DNA of 64,000 nucleotides from Gluconobacter sphaericus NBRC 12467 (GCF_006539125.1 NZ_BJMK01000005.1:1-64000), one strand, 5' to 3'. Shown: positions 43,757 through 53,498, counted from the stretch's first letter. Notes: generated from the sequence alone by a model not told the origin. Program-made: numbers and translations.

Positions 43757-44661
43757 GCGCGCCTGTCTCCCCCGGCCTGCGCTCCGGCAGCCTGCCGCTT
43801 CTGGTCGCACTCATGACCCTACTAGGCGGACTTTCGCTCGCCGGACTGACAGGCGTTCAAACTCTGGCCGAAGGCTGGGCCGGCGCCGCGCGCAACGCCA
43901 CCACAATCGAGATCCCGTCCGATACGCCCCAGCTTGAAGACCGCACCCGCACGCTCATCCAGACGCTCCATAAGACACCAGATGTCACCACCGTTCGAGA
44001 ACTTTCTCCGCAGCAGGTACAGACCCTTCTCGCCCCCTGGCTCGGGCAGATCTCGGACAGCGGACATCTCCCCGGCCTTTCCCTGCCCGTCGTTCTGATC
44101 ATCGCCCATACCGGAACACCTGATTTGGGTAAGATCGTCCATGAGACCCTGCCAGAAGCCGTTGTGGAAGAAGACCGTCGCTGGGGAGAGCGCCTTAACG
44201 GTCTGGGAATCAGCCTCGTCGCCTGCGCCTGGCTTGCGGTCAGCCTTATCGCCGCCATCGCAATCCTTTCAGTCGGCATGACCGTCCGCCGCTCCGTAAT
44301 GGCCCAGCGCAAGGCCGTCGAGATCGTCCATTTCCTCGGTGCCGGAGATATGATGATCTCCAGTCGCATTGCTGGCAGGGCCGCCCTTCTGAGCCTCGCC
44401 GGGGGCCTCACTGGATTGTTCTTCCTGAGCCCGGTCATCACCATGCTCGCTCGAAAACTGGCACCCTTCTCACGTGACGCTGGACCAATCGCGCTGCCTG
44501 CAACAACATGGCAGAGCATGCTGGTCAGCGAGTGGAACACCCTGCACGTCCTACCCCACCTTCTACTCGAAGAGCTTGGCGCCCTGCCTCTGATTGCCGC
44601 CTGCCTGGGCTGGCTTACCGCTCAGACCGTCGTGCTCGTCTGGCTCCGGCGGCTGCCATGA
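43753..44661 (+). CDS. ftsX: cell division protein FtsX
   Basis: A 302-residue permease-like partner of FtsE. Four transmembrane segments: about 14-33, 155-177, 213-236 and 277-297; between the first two lies the periplasmic domain (about 35-150) that contacts hydrolase activators. Sequence is divergent, as is usual for alphaproteobacterial FtsX. Overlaps the next gene by 4 bases. Confidence 0.87.
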   Translation: MSAPVSPGLRSGSLPLLVALMTLLGGLSLAGLTGVQTLAEGWAGAARNATTIEIPSDTPQLEDRTRTLIQTLHKTPDVTTVRELSPQQVQTLLAPWLGQISDSGHLPGLSLPVVLIIAHTGTPDLGKIVHETLPEAVVEEDRRWGERLNGLGISLVACAWLAVSLIAAIAILSVGMTVRRSVMAQRKAVEIVHFLGAGDMMISSRIAGRAALLSLAGGLTGLFFLSPVITMLARKLAPFSRDAGPIALPATTWQSMLVSEWNTLHVLPHLLLEELGALPLIAACLGWLTAQTVVLVWLRRLP

Positions 44662-45251
44662 AGCGCCTGTTTCTGACATGCCTGGCTCTAGGCGGGCTCT
44701 GGCTTGCAGGATTCACTTGGTTCATTCAGGACGCGAGCAAGGCTTCCGTCACGGCCCCCGTCTGCGACGGCATCGTCGCCCTGACCGGTGGAGAGCAGCG
44801 CGTCGATACGGGCATCACGCTCCTGCGGGGCGGATACGGGCACCTGCTCCTGATCTCAGGAGTCGGCCCCCATGTCACGTTGCAGCACATCCTGCATCTC
44901 CAGCAGGAGTCTCTTTCCTCCCCCCTGGCAGAGCGAATCACGCTCGGCCGCCGTGCCACCAGCACGATCGGCAACGCCCACGAAACCGCCCAGTGGGCCC
45001 GTGACAATCACCTCCACCGCCTGCTGATCGTCACAGCCGGCTACCATATCCGCCGAGCGGTTCTCGAAATCCATCGCGTGGCTCCGGATCTAGCCCTCGT
45101 ACCCTATCCGGTCGTGCCCCTTGCCCTTCAGGCGCCCCTTTCCCGCCGGATCCTGTTCTTGATGTTCCGCGAGTACAACAAATTCATCGGCGCGGAAATC
45201 TGCGTCCTCACCGGCCTTCCGGATGGCCGGGAAGGACTGGATGGCGCCTGA
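44658..45251 (+). CDS. YdcF/SanA-like DUF218 protein
   Basis: A 197-residue protein with an N-terminal signal anchor (residues 2-20) and a DUF218 domain: DGIVALTGGEQRVDTGITLLRGG (about 33-55), STIGNAHETAQWARDNHLHRLLIVTAGYHIRRA. DUF218 proteins are linked to vancomycin resistance and envelope polymer metabolism. ATGA overlap with ftsX and proximity to plsC suggest an envelope job. The exact reaction is unknown. Confidence 0.8.
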   Translation: MKRLFLTCLALGGLWLAGFTWFIQDASKASVTAPVCDGIVALTGGEQRVDTGITLLRGGYGHLLLISGVGPHVTLQHILHLQQESLSSPLAERITLGRRATSTIGNAHETAQWARDNHLHRLLIVTAGYHIRRAVLEIHRVAPDLALVPYPVVPLALQAPLSRRILFLMFREYNKFIGAEICVLTGLPDGREGLDGA

Positions 45252-45293
45252 CAGCCCTTGTGTCCGAACCGCTTTTCTGGTGTGCAGAACACC

Positions 45294-46046
45294 ATGATGA
45301 GCATTCTTCGCGGCGTCCTTTTCAATCTCTATCTTTTCTGGATCACCCTGTTCATGGGCCTCGGCACCGTTCCGATCCGCCTCATGAAAAATCAGGATCT
45401 GGCCCTGTCCTACGCGAAACTTTGGGCACGGGCCATTCTGGCCGGATTTACTCGGATCTGCTCGGTCCGCATCGAAGTCACGGGGCGCGAGAACCTGCCT
45501 TCCGGTCCGCTGCTGATCGCCTCGCAGCACCAGTCCTTCTTCGACGGCTTCATCTGGATGACTCTTGTCGACCGGCCCGACTACATCATCAAGTCCGAAC
45601 TGACCCGTATCCCCGTCGTAGGCCCGATGCTGCTCCTGACCGGCATGATCGCCATCGACCGGAAGGCCGGCTCAAAAGCCCTCCGCAACATGATGCGGGA
45701 CAGCAAGGCAGCCCATGCCGACGATCGTCAGATCATCATTTTTCCCGAAGGAACCCGTACCCTTCCCGGAGAGCGTCATCCGATCCAACCCGGCATCGTC
45801 GCCCTGGCACGACAGACAGACGTTCCCATCGTGCCCGTCGCAACCGATTCAGGTCTATTCTGGGACCGCAATGCCTGGTTCAAGCGTCCGGGAACCCTGC
45901 ACGTCGTCATCGGTCACCCCCTGCCGCCCCAGCAGGAGCGCAAGGCCTTCACCCAGGCTCTGGAGAGCGCGTGGGATGAACTGTGCACAACCCATACCCT
46001 TCCCCGCGATCCTGTGGATAACTCTGTGGACCCAGAAAATGCATGA
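45294..46046 (+). CDS. plsC: 1-acyl-sn-glycerol-3-phosphate acyltransferase
   Basis: A 250-residue membrane-bound acyltransferase forming phosphatidic acid. N-terminal transmembrane helix (about 4-25). Catalytic motif QHQSFFDGF (H-x4-D, about residue 79), FPEGTRTLPGER (about 155) and VPVATDSGLFWDRN. Length normal. A second ATG directly follows the first. Last gene of the ftsEX group. Confidence 0.92.
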   Translation: MMSILRGVLFNLYLFWITLFMGLGTVPIRLMKNQDLALSYAKLWARAILAGFTRICSVRIEVTGRENLPSGPLLIASQHQSFFDGFIWMTLVDRPDYIIKSELTRIPVVGPMLLLTGMIAIDRKAGSKALRNMMRDSKAAHADDRQIIIFPEGTRTLPGERHPIQPGIVALARQTDVPIVPVATDSGLFWDRNAWFKRPGTLHVVIGHPLPPQQERKAFTQALESAWDELCTTHTLPRDPVDNSVDPENA

Positions 46047-46295
46047 CCAGGCTGCAAAAAACTGAAATTTTTCAGAAGTATTCCAGACCCGACGCCTTCC
46101 TGACGCCCTACCTCTGACAGAATCTCCGAATTCCTTGATTTTCTGACACTTTCAGCATTTCACGCTTCCAGAAGCCCCGTTTAAAATCACACGTTCGTGA
46201 GCTTTTTCCAACGCTTTGGAGCTTCTTTCAATGGTTGGGGATAAAACAGATGGGACTTGACCAATCCCGCAGCCACACCTGAAAAGATATGCTCA
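46047..46295. other. intergenic region plsC to DUF2125 gene
   Basis: About 250 bases, AT-richer than its neighbours, with no gene, RNA or convincing promoter. A short palindrome CACG-TT-CGTG lies near 46192. Confidence 0.35.
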
Positions 46296-47360
46296 ATGGC
46301 TCGTCCATTCTTTACTGTGCGTTACGGTCGATCTGCTGTGGTATTGATTGCCGTACTCGCAATAGCTGCAGTGCTGGATACAGTCTTCTGGCTCTGTACG
46401 ATCCACAGGCTGGACGTTACGGCCCAAACCACTCTGACTTCCGCGCACGAAAATGGCTGGAGGGTTGAGACGACTCCTCTGCGTAAGGGCGGCTGGCCCT
46501 TCGGGGCCTGGGTGGAAATCGACCGCCTGAACGGTACACACCCAGCCTCGGCCGCATCGCCTTATGATGCGGGATGGGCCGGTGAGAAAATCCGTCTGGG
46601 CGGATCATGGCTCTCCCTGCTCCATGCAGGGCTTCTGCTCTCCCTGACAGGACATCAGGCCGCCCGCCTCGTTGTGAATAAGAATGTTCTGACCGTGCTG
46701 ACGTCTGGCCTTCAGATCGGCTTCCGCACTCCGGAACACCTGATCTTTTCGGCGCCCCGGCTTCAACTGGCCTTTTCCGGCAGATGGCCGGGCAGACAAT
46801 TCTCCGTACAGACCCTCTCCGGACGCCTCATCCGGTTTCCCGCTGCCCGTCCGGATGCCACACGCCTCGGCCTCATCGCGGATGCCGCCACAGTTAATGG
46901 TTTTCCCCTGCCCTATGGCCTCTCCAGCGATCTGCGCAACGGACGTCTGGCAATCGCCCTGACAGCATCGCAGTCATCACCCAGCCTTTCACTGCTCGAT
47001 CCCACCTCTTACGGACGCTTCATCCTTCAGGATGCATCCGCGTCTCCCGTTCCGGCCTCCTCAGACAACCGGATCACCCTGACAGGCGCCATCTCCCTGC
47101 CAGAACAGAATGGCACGCTCACCCTCACCATGACCCACTGGCAGGAACTGGCGGCCCGGCTGCTTAATCGTCCGGAAATAGAGTCACATCTTGCTCCTGA
47201 CCTTCAGTCGGTACTGCAAAAATTGCTGCAAAAAACATCCAGTATCCCGACCATGAAGCAGCGCGCCCTTTCTCTCTCCATGCCAGTCATCAATGGTCAA
47301 ATCCTTCCGGATGCGCAGACAGTTTCAGCGCTTATCAGTCATGGCTTCAGAGCCCCCTGA
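46296..47360 (+). CDS. DUF2125-like periplasmic protein
   Basis: About 354 residues. ATG at 46296 is preferred over a TTG at 46257. N-terminal membrane anchor (about 11-33). The mature part starts GWRVETTPLRKGGWPFGAWVEIDRL and continues as a beta-rich, Ser/Leu-rich domain with no catalytic motif, in keeping with the DUF2125 family common in alphaproteobacteria. A role in the outer envelope is an inference from AsmA-like looks. It precedes the cio operon but has its own region. Confidence 0.68.
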   Translation: MARPFFTVRYGRSAVVLIAVLAIAAVLDTVFWLCTIHRLDVTAQTTLTSAHENGWRVETTPLRKGGWPFGAWVEIDRLNGTHPASAASPYDAGWAGEKIRLGGSWLSLLHAGLLLSLTGHQAARLVVNKNVLTVLTSGLQIGFRTPEHLIFSAPRLQLAFSGRWPGRQFSVQTLSGRLIRFPAARPDATRLGLIADAATVNGFPLPYGLSSDLRNGRLAIALTASQSSPSLSLLDPTSYGRFILQDASASPVPASSDNRITLTGAISLPEQNGTLTLTMTHWQELAARLLNRPEIESHLAPDLQSVLQKLLQKTSSIPTMKQRALSLSMPVINGQILPDAQTVSALISHGFRAP

Positions 47361-47387
47361 ACGCCTTGGAAAATTCTGGATGCCGCA

Positions 47388-47401
47388 TTGATTTTTATCA
47401 A
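47388..47401. promoter_or_regulatory. FNR/CRP-type palindrome upstream of cioA
   Basis: TTGAT-TTTT-ATCAA is a perfect match to the FNR-family consensus TTGAT-N4-ATCAA. Its centre is about 184 bases before the cioA start codon. Inference: oxygen- or redox-responsive control of the quinol oxidase. Confidence 0.65.
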
Positions 47402-47578
47402 AATAATGCTCAGCGCATCAAACTTTTCTGGCAAAATACGTTTAAAGGGTTCAAAAGACGGCAACACACGAAGAAATCACAACTTCGTTACCCTGTTGTG
47501 TGTGCGTGAGGCCCCTGAGGAGCCGACATCCTTCCTCCTGGCCTTTGCGTTTCGCCATCTACCCAGAAGGTAATCGAC

Positions 47579-49018
47579 ATGTTTGGCTTGTCGGCTCTAT
47601 TCTTGGCGCGTTTCCAGTTCGCATTTACGGTCGGGTTCCATATTGTATTCCCGGCTTTCTCGATCGGTCTCGCAGCCTATCTCGCAGTCCTCGAAGGCCT
47701 GTGGCTCAAAACGGGGCGCAGCGCCTATCTGGACCTCTTCAAATACTGGCTGAAGGTCTTTTCCGTCGTCTTCGGCATGGGTGTGGTCTCCGGCCTCGTC
47801 ATGTCCTACGAATTCGGAACGAATTGGTCGGCCTTCTCGCAGAAAGCCGGTCCAATCCTCGGTCCAATGCTGGCCTATGAGGTCATGACGGCCTTCTTCC
47901 TTGAAGCCGGCTTCCTCGGCGTCATGATGTTCGGCCTCAACCGCGTCGGCAAGGGCCTGCATTTCGCAGCCACCTGCATGGTCTCGATCGGCACGCTGAT
48001 TTCCATGAGCTGGATCCTGTCCTCCAATTCCTGGATGCAGACACCCCGCGGCTACCGCATCGACGAGGCGACCGGCCGTTTCCTACCTGTTGACTGGTGG
48101 CAGATCGTCTTCAACCCGTCCTTTCCGTACCGCATCGTGCACATGGGCCTCGCAGCCTTCCTGTGCGTGGCCTTCATTGTGGCAGGTGTGGCCGGATGGC
48201 ATCTGCTCAAGGCCCGTCGTGAAGGCCGTCAGGCGTCCGAACAAGTCCGCTTGATGTTCTCCATGGCCATGTGGATGGCCGCCATCGTCTCCCCGATCCA
48301 GGTTCTGGCGGGTGATACGCAGGGCCTGAATACGCTTGAATATCAGCCTGCCAAGATTGCCGCGCTCGAAGGGGACTGGGAATCCGAAAGCCGGGCACCA
48401 GAGATCCTGTTCGGCATTCCGGACATGGAAAACGAGACCACGCATTACAAAATTTCCATTCCCTACATGGGTTCGCTGATCCTGACGCACAGCCTGAATG
48501 GCAAGGTCCCGGGCCTGAAGGACTTCCCGAAGGAAGACCGCGCCTATTCCCCACTGCTGTTCTTCTCCTTCCGCATCATGGTCGCCCTTGGCATGCTGAT
48601 GGTGCTGGTTGGTCTGTGGTCGCTGTATCTGCGTTGGAAAGGCAAGCTGTACGATACGCCGCTTCTGCACCGTATCGCGCTGTTCATGTCGCCTGCGGGC
48701 TTCCTCGCCCTGCTCTGCGGCTGGATCACGACTGAAGTCGGTCGCCAGCCCTTCACGGTCTACGGCCTGCTGCGGACCTCCGACAGCGTCTCCCCGATCG
48801 CTCTGCCGAGCATCGCAACGTCGATGATTGCCTTCATCGTCGTCTATTTCATCGTGTTCATGGGTGGCATCACCATCCTGCTGCGGACCTTCGCCGAAGA
48901 ACCCCATCCAGGCGAACACGGCCCCGCTGAAGACCAGCCCCAGCGTGCCGCAGGTACAACACAGGTCTCCCATCAGCCCCCGTCCAGCCCGACGGCCGGC
49001 GCTGGCATGGCGGAGTAA
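47579..49018 (+). CDS. cioA: cyanide-insensitive quinol oxidase subunit I (CioA)
   Basis: A 479-residue bd-type quinol oxidase subunit holding hemes b558, b595 and d. FQFAFTVGFHIVFPAFSIGL at about residue 12-31 contains a heme-ligand His; the region near 190 has MAMWMAA; GRQPFTVYGLLRTSDSVSP near 390 is the classic quinol oxidase block. The Q-loop is short, as in the CIO subgroup. Ends with a polar tail. With CioB it reduces oxygen in the inner membrane without proton pumping. Confidence 0.94.
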   Translation: MFGLSALFLARFQFAFTVGFHIVFPAFSIGLAAYLAVLEGLWLKTGRSAYLDLFKYWLKVFSVVFGMGVVSGLVMSYEFGTNWSAFSQKAGPILGPMLAYEVMTAFFLEAGFLGVMMFGLNRVGKGLHFAATCMVSIGTLISMSWILSSNSWMQTPRGYRIDEATGRFLPVDWWQIVFNPSFPYRIVHMGLAAFLCVAFIVAGVAGWHLLKARREGRQASEQVRLMFSMAMWMAAIVSPIQVLAGDTQGLNTLEYQPAKIAALEGDWESESRAPEILFGIPDMENETTHYKISIPYMGSLILTHSLNGKVPGLKDFPKEDRAYSPLLFFSFRIMVALGMLMVLVGLWSLYLRWKGKLYDTPLLHRIALFMSPAGFLALLCGWITTEVGRQPFTVYGLLRTSDSVSPIALPSIATSMIAFIVVYFIVFMGGITILLRTFAEEPHPGEHGPAEDQPQRAAGTTQVSHQPPSSPTAGAGMAE

Positions 49019-49023
49019 GAACC

Positions 49024-50049
49024 ATGACAGAAACAGCCGGCTTCTGGCTCCCGGTGGTCTGGGCGCTGCTCGCAGCAACCGCCATCTTCCTCTATGTCTG
49101 CCTTGATGGTTTCGACCTCGGTATCGGCATCCTGTTCCTCAAGGAAAAGGACCACGATCACCGTAACCTCATGGTCAACACCGTCGCTCCAGTCTGGGAC
49201 GGCAACGAAACCTGGATGATCTTTGGCGGAGCCGCACTCTATGGCGTCTTCCCCGTCGCCTACGGCACGATCCTCCCGGCCCTTTACCTGCCGATCCTGT
49301 TCATGCTGCTGGCCCTGATCCTGCGCGGCGTGTCATTCGAGTTCCGCTTCAAGTCGGAATCGCCCATGAGCCAGTTCTTCTGGGACATTTCCTTCTGCGG
49401 CGGCTCCATCGTGGCGGCCTTCATGCAGGGCATCATTCTCGGAACGCTCGTCCAGGGCATCAAGGTCGAGAACAACGTGTTCGTCGGTTCCAGCTTCGAC
49501 TGGTTCTCACCGTTCTCCCTGTTCTGCGGCCTTGCCGTGGTCATCGGCTACGCACTTCTCGGGGCGACCTGGCTGCTATGGCGCTGTGAAGGCGAACTGC
49601 ACGACACGATGCGCAGGATTTCCTTCACTCTTGCCGGTCTGATGCTGGTCACGATCGCCCTGGTCTCCGTCTGGACGCCGATGCTCCACGCCACATACAT
49701 GCAGCACTGGCTGGACATGCCGCAGCTCGCTCTGGTGGCGCCGGTTCCGGTTGCAGTCGTCGTTCTCGCAGCAACGCTATTCCTCGGACTGCGGAACCCG
49801 CGCTCGCACCTGCTGCCGTTCATCGCGACGCTGGGCCTGTTCTTCCTGTGCTTCAGCGGTCTGGGCATCAATGTGTGGCCCTATATCGTACCGCCGACCA
49901 TCACCATCTGGCAGGCCTCCTCTCCGCCGGAGAGCCAGACCTTCCTGCTGGTCGGTACGATGTTCCTTTTGCCGCTGATCCTGTCCTACACGGCCTATTC
50001 GTACTACGTGTTCCGCGGAAAAATGTCCGCCGAGCATCACTACCACTAA
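49024..50049 (+). CDS. cioB: cyanide-insensitive quinol oxidase subunit II (CioB)
   Basis: A 341-residue eight-helix subunit II. Starts FWLPVVWALLAATAIFLYVCLDGFDLGIG, where the DGFDLG motif is conserved, then NTVAPVWDGNETWMIFGGAALYGVFP. Follows cioA by 5 bases. Complete. Confidence 0.95.
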   Translation: MTETAGFWLPVVWALLAATAIFLYVCLDGFDLGIGILFLKEKDHDHRNLMVNTVAPVWDGNETWMIFGGAALYGVFPVAYGTILPALYLPILFMLLALILRGVSFEFRFKSESPMSQFFWDISFCGGSIVAAFMQGIILGTLVQGIKVENNVFVGSSFDWFSPFSLFCGLAVVIGYALLGATWLLWRCEGELHDTMRRISFTLAGLMLVTIALVSVWTPMLHATYMQHWLDMPQLALVAPVPVAVVVLAATLFLGLRNPRSHLLPFIATLGLFFLCFSGLGINVWPYIVPPTITIWQASSPPESQTFLLVGTMFLLPLILSYTAYSYYVFRGKMSAEHHYH

Positions 50050-50067
50050 GAACAGGGAGTCCGGCCC

Positions 50068-50217
50068 ATGCGGATCGAATACGGACAGCCCGACCAAAAA
50101 CCGGGTTTCCTGAACTGGATGAAACGTGTGGGCTGGTTCATAGCGATCTGGGCCGGCGGCGTTATCGTCGTCGGCCTCGGAGCCGAACTGCTCAAGAAGA
50201 TCATCTTCGGCTGGTAA
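50068..50217 (+). CDS. small third subunit of the bd-type oxidase (DUF2474-like)
   Basis: A 49-residue single-helix protein: short polar start MRIEYGQPDQ, then a helix from about W17 to L41 and KKIIFGW at the end. It starts 18 bases after cioB and is followed by the operon terminator. Such DUF2474-type miniproteins follow cioAB in many proteobacteria and are likely counterparts of CydX. GGGAG lies upstream of the ATG. Confidence 0.82.
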   Translation: MRIEYGQPDQKPGFLNWMKRVGWFIAIWAGGVIVVGLGAELLKKIIFGW

Positions 50218-50234
50218 CGGTCGGACGACCTTTC

Positions 50235-50271
50235 AAAAAAGCCCCGCCTCTTTCGAGCGGGGCTTTTTTTT
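50235..50271. terminator. bidirectional terminator after the cio operon
   Basis: AAAAAAGCCCCGC/GCGGGGCTTTTTT stem with a 9-base loop and T-runs on both strands; also serves gloB. Confidence 0.92.
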
Positions 50272-50281
50272 GTGTGTGCCT

Positions 50282-50998
50282 TCAGAACGTATCCTTTTCC
50301 CTGCGCAAGCGCGCAAACGTCGCCACATCCGGCGCAAGCAGAAACGGATTTGTCTGGCGCTCCACTCCGAGTGTCACCGGCAACGTCGGCCGCCCGGCTT
50401 CCAGCAGACGCTCGACTTCCCCGGCCCGCGCCTTCAGGGCTGCGTTGTCCGGCTCGACATGAAGCGCAAAGGCCAGATTGGAGCGGGTATATTCATGTCC
50501 CGCACAGACAAGCGTCTGATTCGGCAGACTGTCATAACGACGCAAACTGTCGAACAACTCTTGCGCTGTCCCTTCCAGCAACCGCCCGCATCCCAGACTA
50601 AACAGCACATCCCCGCAAAAGAGCGCCGGAACCTCGGGCACGACATACGACACATGCCCTACAGCATGGCCCGGCGTGGACAGAACCCGGATCTTCACAC
50701 TCTCCAACGAGAAACTGTCTCCATCTTCCAGGTCATGATCCAGCGGGGGCAGCCATTCCTTTTTCTGCCGGGGTCCATAGACCTTTGCGCCATAGCGCTC
50801 CCGCAAAGCATTCGTGCCCGCCGTATGGTCGGCGTGATGATGGGTCAGCAGGATCATGTCGAGCCGCCCTTCCCCGATTTCGTCCATGATCGGCCCCGCT
50901 TCACCGGGGTCGACGACGGCGCGCTGACCTGCTGTCGCGGTCAGAAGCCACGCATAATTGTCAGAGAGAACCGGAATCGGCTTGATATCGAGTGGCAT
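50282..50998 (-). CDS. gloB: hydroxyacylglutathione hydrolase (glyoxalase II)
   Basis: A 238-residue metallo-beta-lactamase-fold hydrolase releasing D-lactate and glutathione from S-lactoylglutathione. Zinc motif THHHADHTAG (about 54-63), HAVGHVSYV and FCGDVLFSLGCGR follow, with the C-terminal substrate domain. ATG at 50998 with AAGGGG upstream is preferred to longer starts. Divergent from the methyltransferase with 40 bases between starts. Confidence 0.93.
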   Translation of the reverse strand: MPLDIKPIPVLSDNYAWLLTATAGQRAVVDPGEAGPIMDEIGEGRLDMILLTHHHADHTAGTNALRERYGAKVYGPRQKKEWLPPLDHDLEDGDSFSLESVKIRVLSTPGHAVGHVSYVVPEVPALFCGDVLFSLGCGRLLEGTAQELFDSLRRYDSLPNQTLVCAGHEYTRSNLAFALHVEPDNAALKARAGEVERLLEAGRPTLPVTLGVERQTNPFLLAPDVATFARLRREKDTF

Positions 50999-51038
50999 GA
51001 CTGTTCCCCTTGGAGTGTCCTGCTGATGAGGTAGCTGC

Positions 51039-51761
51039 ATGCTGACGTCCCTGGCCCGCATCCGTTCCGATGATGCCGCCACTTTCTACGAAAGCCGACA
51101 GGGCCAGCGCACGGCGCTGCTTCTCAACGACCGCCTGCAGAGCATCATGCCCCCCATGCGCGGCCGAAGGATCCTCGGGATAGGCTATACAGCCCCCTAT
51201 CTTCCGGAAAGTGCGGAATTCGCCGTTTCGGGTCGCCTCCTGCATCCACAGACGCAGAGAACCAGCCGAAGCAACATCCCCTGGGCGGACTGCATCGTCA
51301 GCAGCGGACGTCTGCCCTTCGACGACCTCTCGATGAACGCCGTCCTCGTGGTCCACGGTCTCGAATTCACCCGCTTCGCTCCAGATTTCCTCCGCGCCAT
51401 CTGGCGCACCCTCAACGATGACGGGGTCCTGACGCTGGTCGTTCCCAACCGCTCCGGCTATTGGGCCCACACGGATGCCACACCCTTCGGTCATGGCATC
51501 CCATACAGCAGCGGCCAACTAACGCGCCTGCTCGATCAGGCCCTGTTCCGGATCGAACACCATTCCTCTGCGTTGATGCCTCCGCCCGCCGCGCTGTCAG
51601 TCACGCAGGGGCGCCTGATAGAACGGGCGGGCCATACACTTCGCCTCCCCTGCGGCGGAGTGCACGTCGTCACGGCCCGCAAGAACGTCTATGCGGGAAC
51701 GCCTCTGATCGACGAAAAACTGCGCACCCCGCTCCCCCGACAGATAGCCAAGCCCGCCTGA
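51039..51761 (+). CDS. class I SAM-dependent methyltransferase
   Basis: A 240-residue protein with a type 11 methyltransferase-like fold: [14 protein letters not shown] (about 42-55) in place of the usual G-x-G-x-G, a [11 protein letters not shown] acidic strand and [17 protein letters not shown]. No substrate motif. The glycine-rich loop is weaker than usual. Such genes stand next to gloB in many alphaproteobacteria; the role is unknown. Confidence 0.78.
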   Translation: MLTSLARIRSDDAATFYESRQGQRTALLLNDRLQSIMPPMRGRRILGIGYTAPYLPESAEFAVSGRLLHPQTQRTSRSNIPWADCIVSSGRLPFDDLSMNAVLVVHGLEFTRFAPDFLRAIWRTLNDDGVLTLVVPNRSGYWAHTDATPFGHGIPYSSGQLTRLLDQALFRIEHHSSALMPPPAALSVTQGRLIERAGHTLRLPCGGVHVVTARKNVYAGTPLIDEKLRTPLPRQIAKPA

Positions 51762-51850
51762 AGACGGAGAAAGCAGAAAACCTGCCCGAAAAACGCCTTC
51801 TTTGTGGCGAATTCTTGACCCTCCCGCCGTGTGCCGTAAGAGTGCGTTCC

Positions 51851-52528
51851 ATGTCGCTGATCCAGTCCTTCAAGCTTGTCCTGTCGCCGCCGCACCGTGC
51901 CGCGACTCCCTTCCTCCTCGCGGGCTCGCTCGTCGGGCTGCTCGGACGGGCCACGCCCTGGCGCGCCACCCGTCTACTGGGCAACGCAGGCATCGCCTTC
52001 ACGGCTTTCTGCCTCTATTTTTTCCGCGACCCCAAGCGCACGCCGCCGCCACGCACTGATCTGGTGCTGGCCTCCGCTGACGGTCGCGTTACATCCGTCG
52101 CGCTGGTCACCCCGCCTGCCGCTCTGGAAATGGGTCACACTCCGGTCTGGCGCGTCTCAACGTTCCTCTCCGTGCTGAACGTCCACATCAACCGCATGCC
52201 CGCCGCTGGTGAAGTCACAAAGATCGCCTATCACGCCGGCAAATTCCTCAATGCCAGCCTCGACAAGGCTTCCGAGCACAACGAACGCAACGAACTGCGC
52301 CTGACGCTGCCAGACGGTCGCAACATCGGCGTTGTCCAGATCGCCGGGCTGATCGCACGCCGCATCCTGTGCTTTGTCGAAGAAGGCGACCGCGTAGAAG
52401 CCGGCGAGCGTTTCGGCCTGATCCGCTTTGGCTCGCGCACCGATGTCTACCTGCCGCCTGGCGTCGAACCCCTGGTTGTGGAAGGGCAGACCATGGTCGG
52501 TGGCGAAACTGTCCTGGCGAAGCTCTGA
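51851..52528 (+). CDS. psd: phosphatidylserine decarboxylase proenzyme
   Basis: A 225-residue short (PSD-B-like) proenzyme. The self-cleavage site is the Gly-Ser of [13 protein letters not shown] (about residue 192), giving a pyruvoyl cofactor. [13 protein letters not shown] is conserved. An N-terminal membrane segment (residues about 17-55) is present. It produces phosphatidylethanolamine. Followed after 14 bases by pssA. Confidence 0.92.
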   Translation: MSLIQSFKLVLSPPHRAATPFLLAGSLVGLLGRATPWRATRLLGNAGIAFTAFCLYFFRDPKRTPPPRTDLVLASADGRVTSVALVTPPAALEMGHTPVWRVSTFLSVLNVHINRMPAAGEVTKIAYHAGKFLNASLDKASEHNERNELRLTLPDGRNIGVVQIAGLIARRILCFVEEGDRVEAGERFGLIRFGSRTDVYLPPGVEPLVVEGQTMVGGETVLAKL

Positions 52529-52542
52529 GCCAGACGCCGTTC

Positions 52543-53424
52543 ATGACCACACCGCCAACGGTTGAACCCATCCGCCCCACCAAAAGACGCCGCATCCGAC
52601 GCAGGCTCCGACGCATGGGGCGCAATCCCCGCACTCGCGTGCGTGGGCCGTCGTTCAACCGCCTCATCCCCAACATCATGACGATGCTCGGCCTCTGCGC
52701 CGGGCTCAGCGGCATGCGTTTCGCGCTCGAACACCAGTTTGAGCCTGCGGCCGTAGCCCTACTGATCGCCGCCTGCATCGACGGTCTGGACGGGCGGATC
52801 GCACGGTTACTCAAGGGAGCCACCCGCTTTGGCGCGGAGTTCGACAGCCTGTCCGACTTCGTATGCTTCGGTGTGGCCCCCTCCTTCGTGTTGCTGATGT
52901 GGTCGCTCGAACATGCCGGACGCTATTCTTTCGTCCCGTGCATTCTGTTCACGGTCTGCATGGCGCTGCGTCTGGCCCGCTTCAACGCGAGCCTCGATGA
53001 CGACGACAAGCCAGAATATTCCTATAGCTTCTTCACAGGCGTTCCCGCCCCTGCCGGAGCCGGACTGGTGCTGTTTCCGGTTTTTTTGGGACTTGAGGCC
53101 GATCGTCTCCACGCCGAAGGTTTAGCTACCTTTGCCCGCCTGCCCCTCGTCTCAGCTGTCTGCCTGATTTTTACCGGACTACTTCTTGTCTCAACGCTGC
53201 CAGTCTGGTCGTTCAAGAACTTCAAGGTTCCGGCGCGCTACGTCCTGCCCCTGATGCTCGGAACAGGACTATATGCCGCCCTTCTGGTCGCTGACCCCTG
53301 GGGTGCCCTCGCAGGTGCGGGATTACTCTATATCGCAATCCTCCCTTTCTCCCGCCGCTCTTACCATCGCCTGAAATTGGCGGCGGAAGAAATGTCGGAA
53401 ACGGTTGAAGAAGAACCTGCCTGA
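52543..53424 (+). CDS. pssA: phosphatidylserine synthase (CDP-diacylglycerol-serine type)
   Basis: A 293-residue CDP-alcohol phosphatidyltransferase. The family motif DG-x2-AR-x8-G-x3-D-x3-D is seen as DGLDGRIARLLKG...FGAEFDSLSD near residue 80. It starts with an unusually basic stretch (KRRRIRRRLRRMGR) that may bind membranes or ribosomes. Several transmembrane helices follow. It feeds psd, in the same operon. Confidence 0.93.
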   Translation: MTTPPTVEPIRPTKRRRIRRRLRRMGRNPRTRVRGPSFNRLIPNIMTMLGLCAGLSGMRFALEHQFEPAAVALLIAACIDGLDGRIARLLKGATRFGAEFDSLSDFVCFGVAPSFVLLMWSLEHAGRYSFVPCILFTVCMALRLARFNASLDDDDKPEYSYSFFTGVPAPAGAGLVLFPVFLGLEADRLHAEGLATFARLPLVSAVCLIFTGLLLVSTLPVWSFKNFKVPARYVLPLMLGTGLYAALLVADPWGALAGAGLLYIAILPFSRRSYHRLKLAAEEMSETVEEEPA

Positions 53425-53441
53425 GAGCAGGAAATGCCAAC

Positions 53442-53476
53442 AAAAAAGGCCGCCCGGAAAACCGGGCGGCCTTTTT
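53442..53476. terminator. bidirectional terminator
   Basis: AAAAAAGGCCGCCCGG/CCGGGCGGCCTTTTT with an AAAA loop. T-runs on both strands; between pssA and fructokinase. Confidence 0.92.
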
Positions 53477-53498
53477 CATATCCAATTACGCGACAGAC

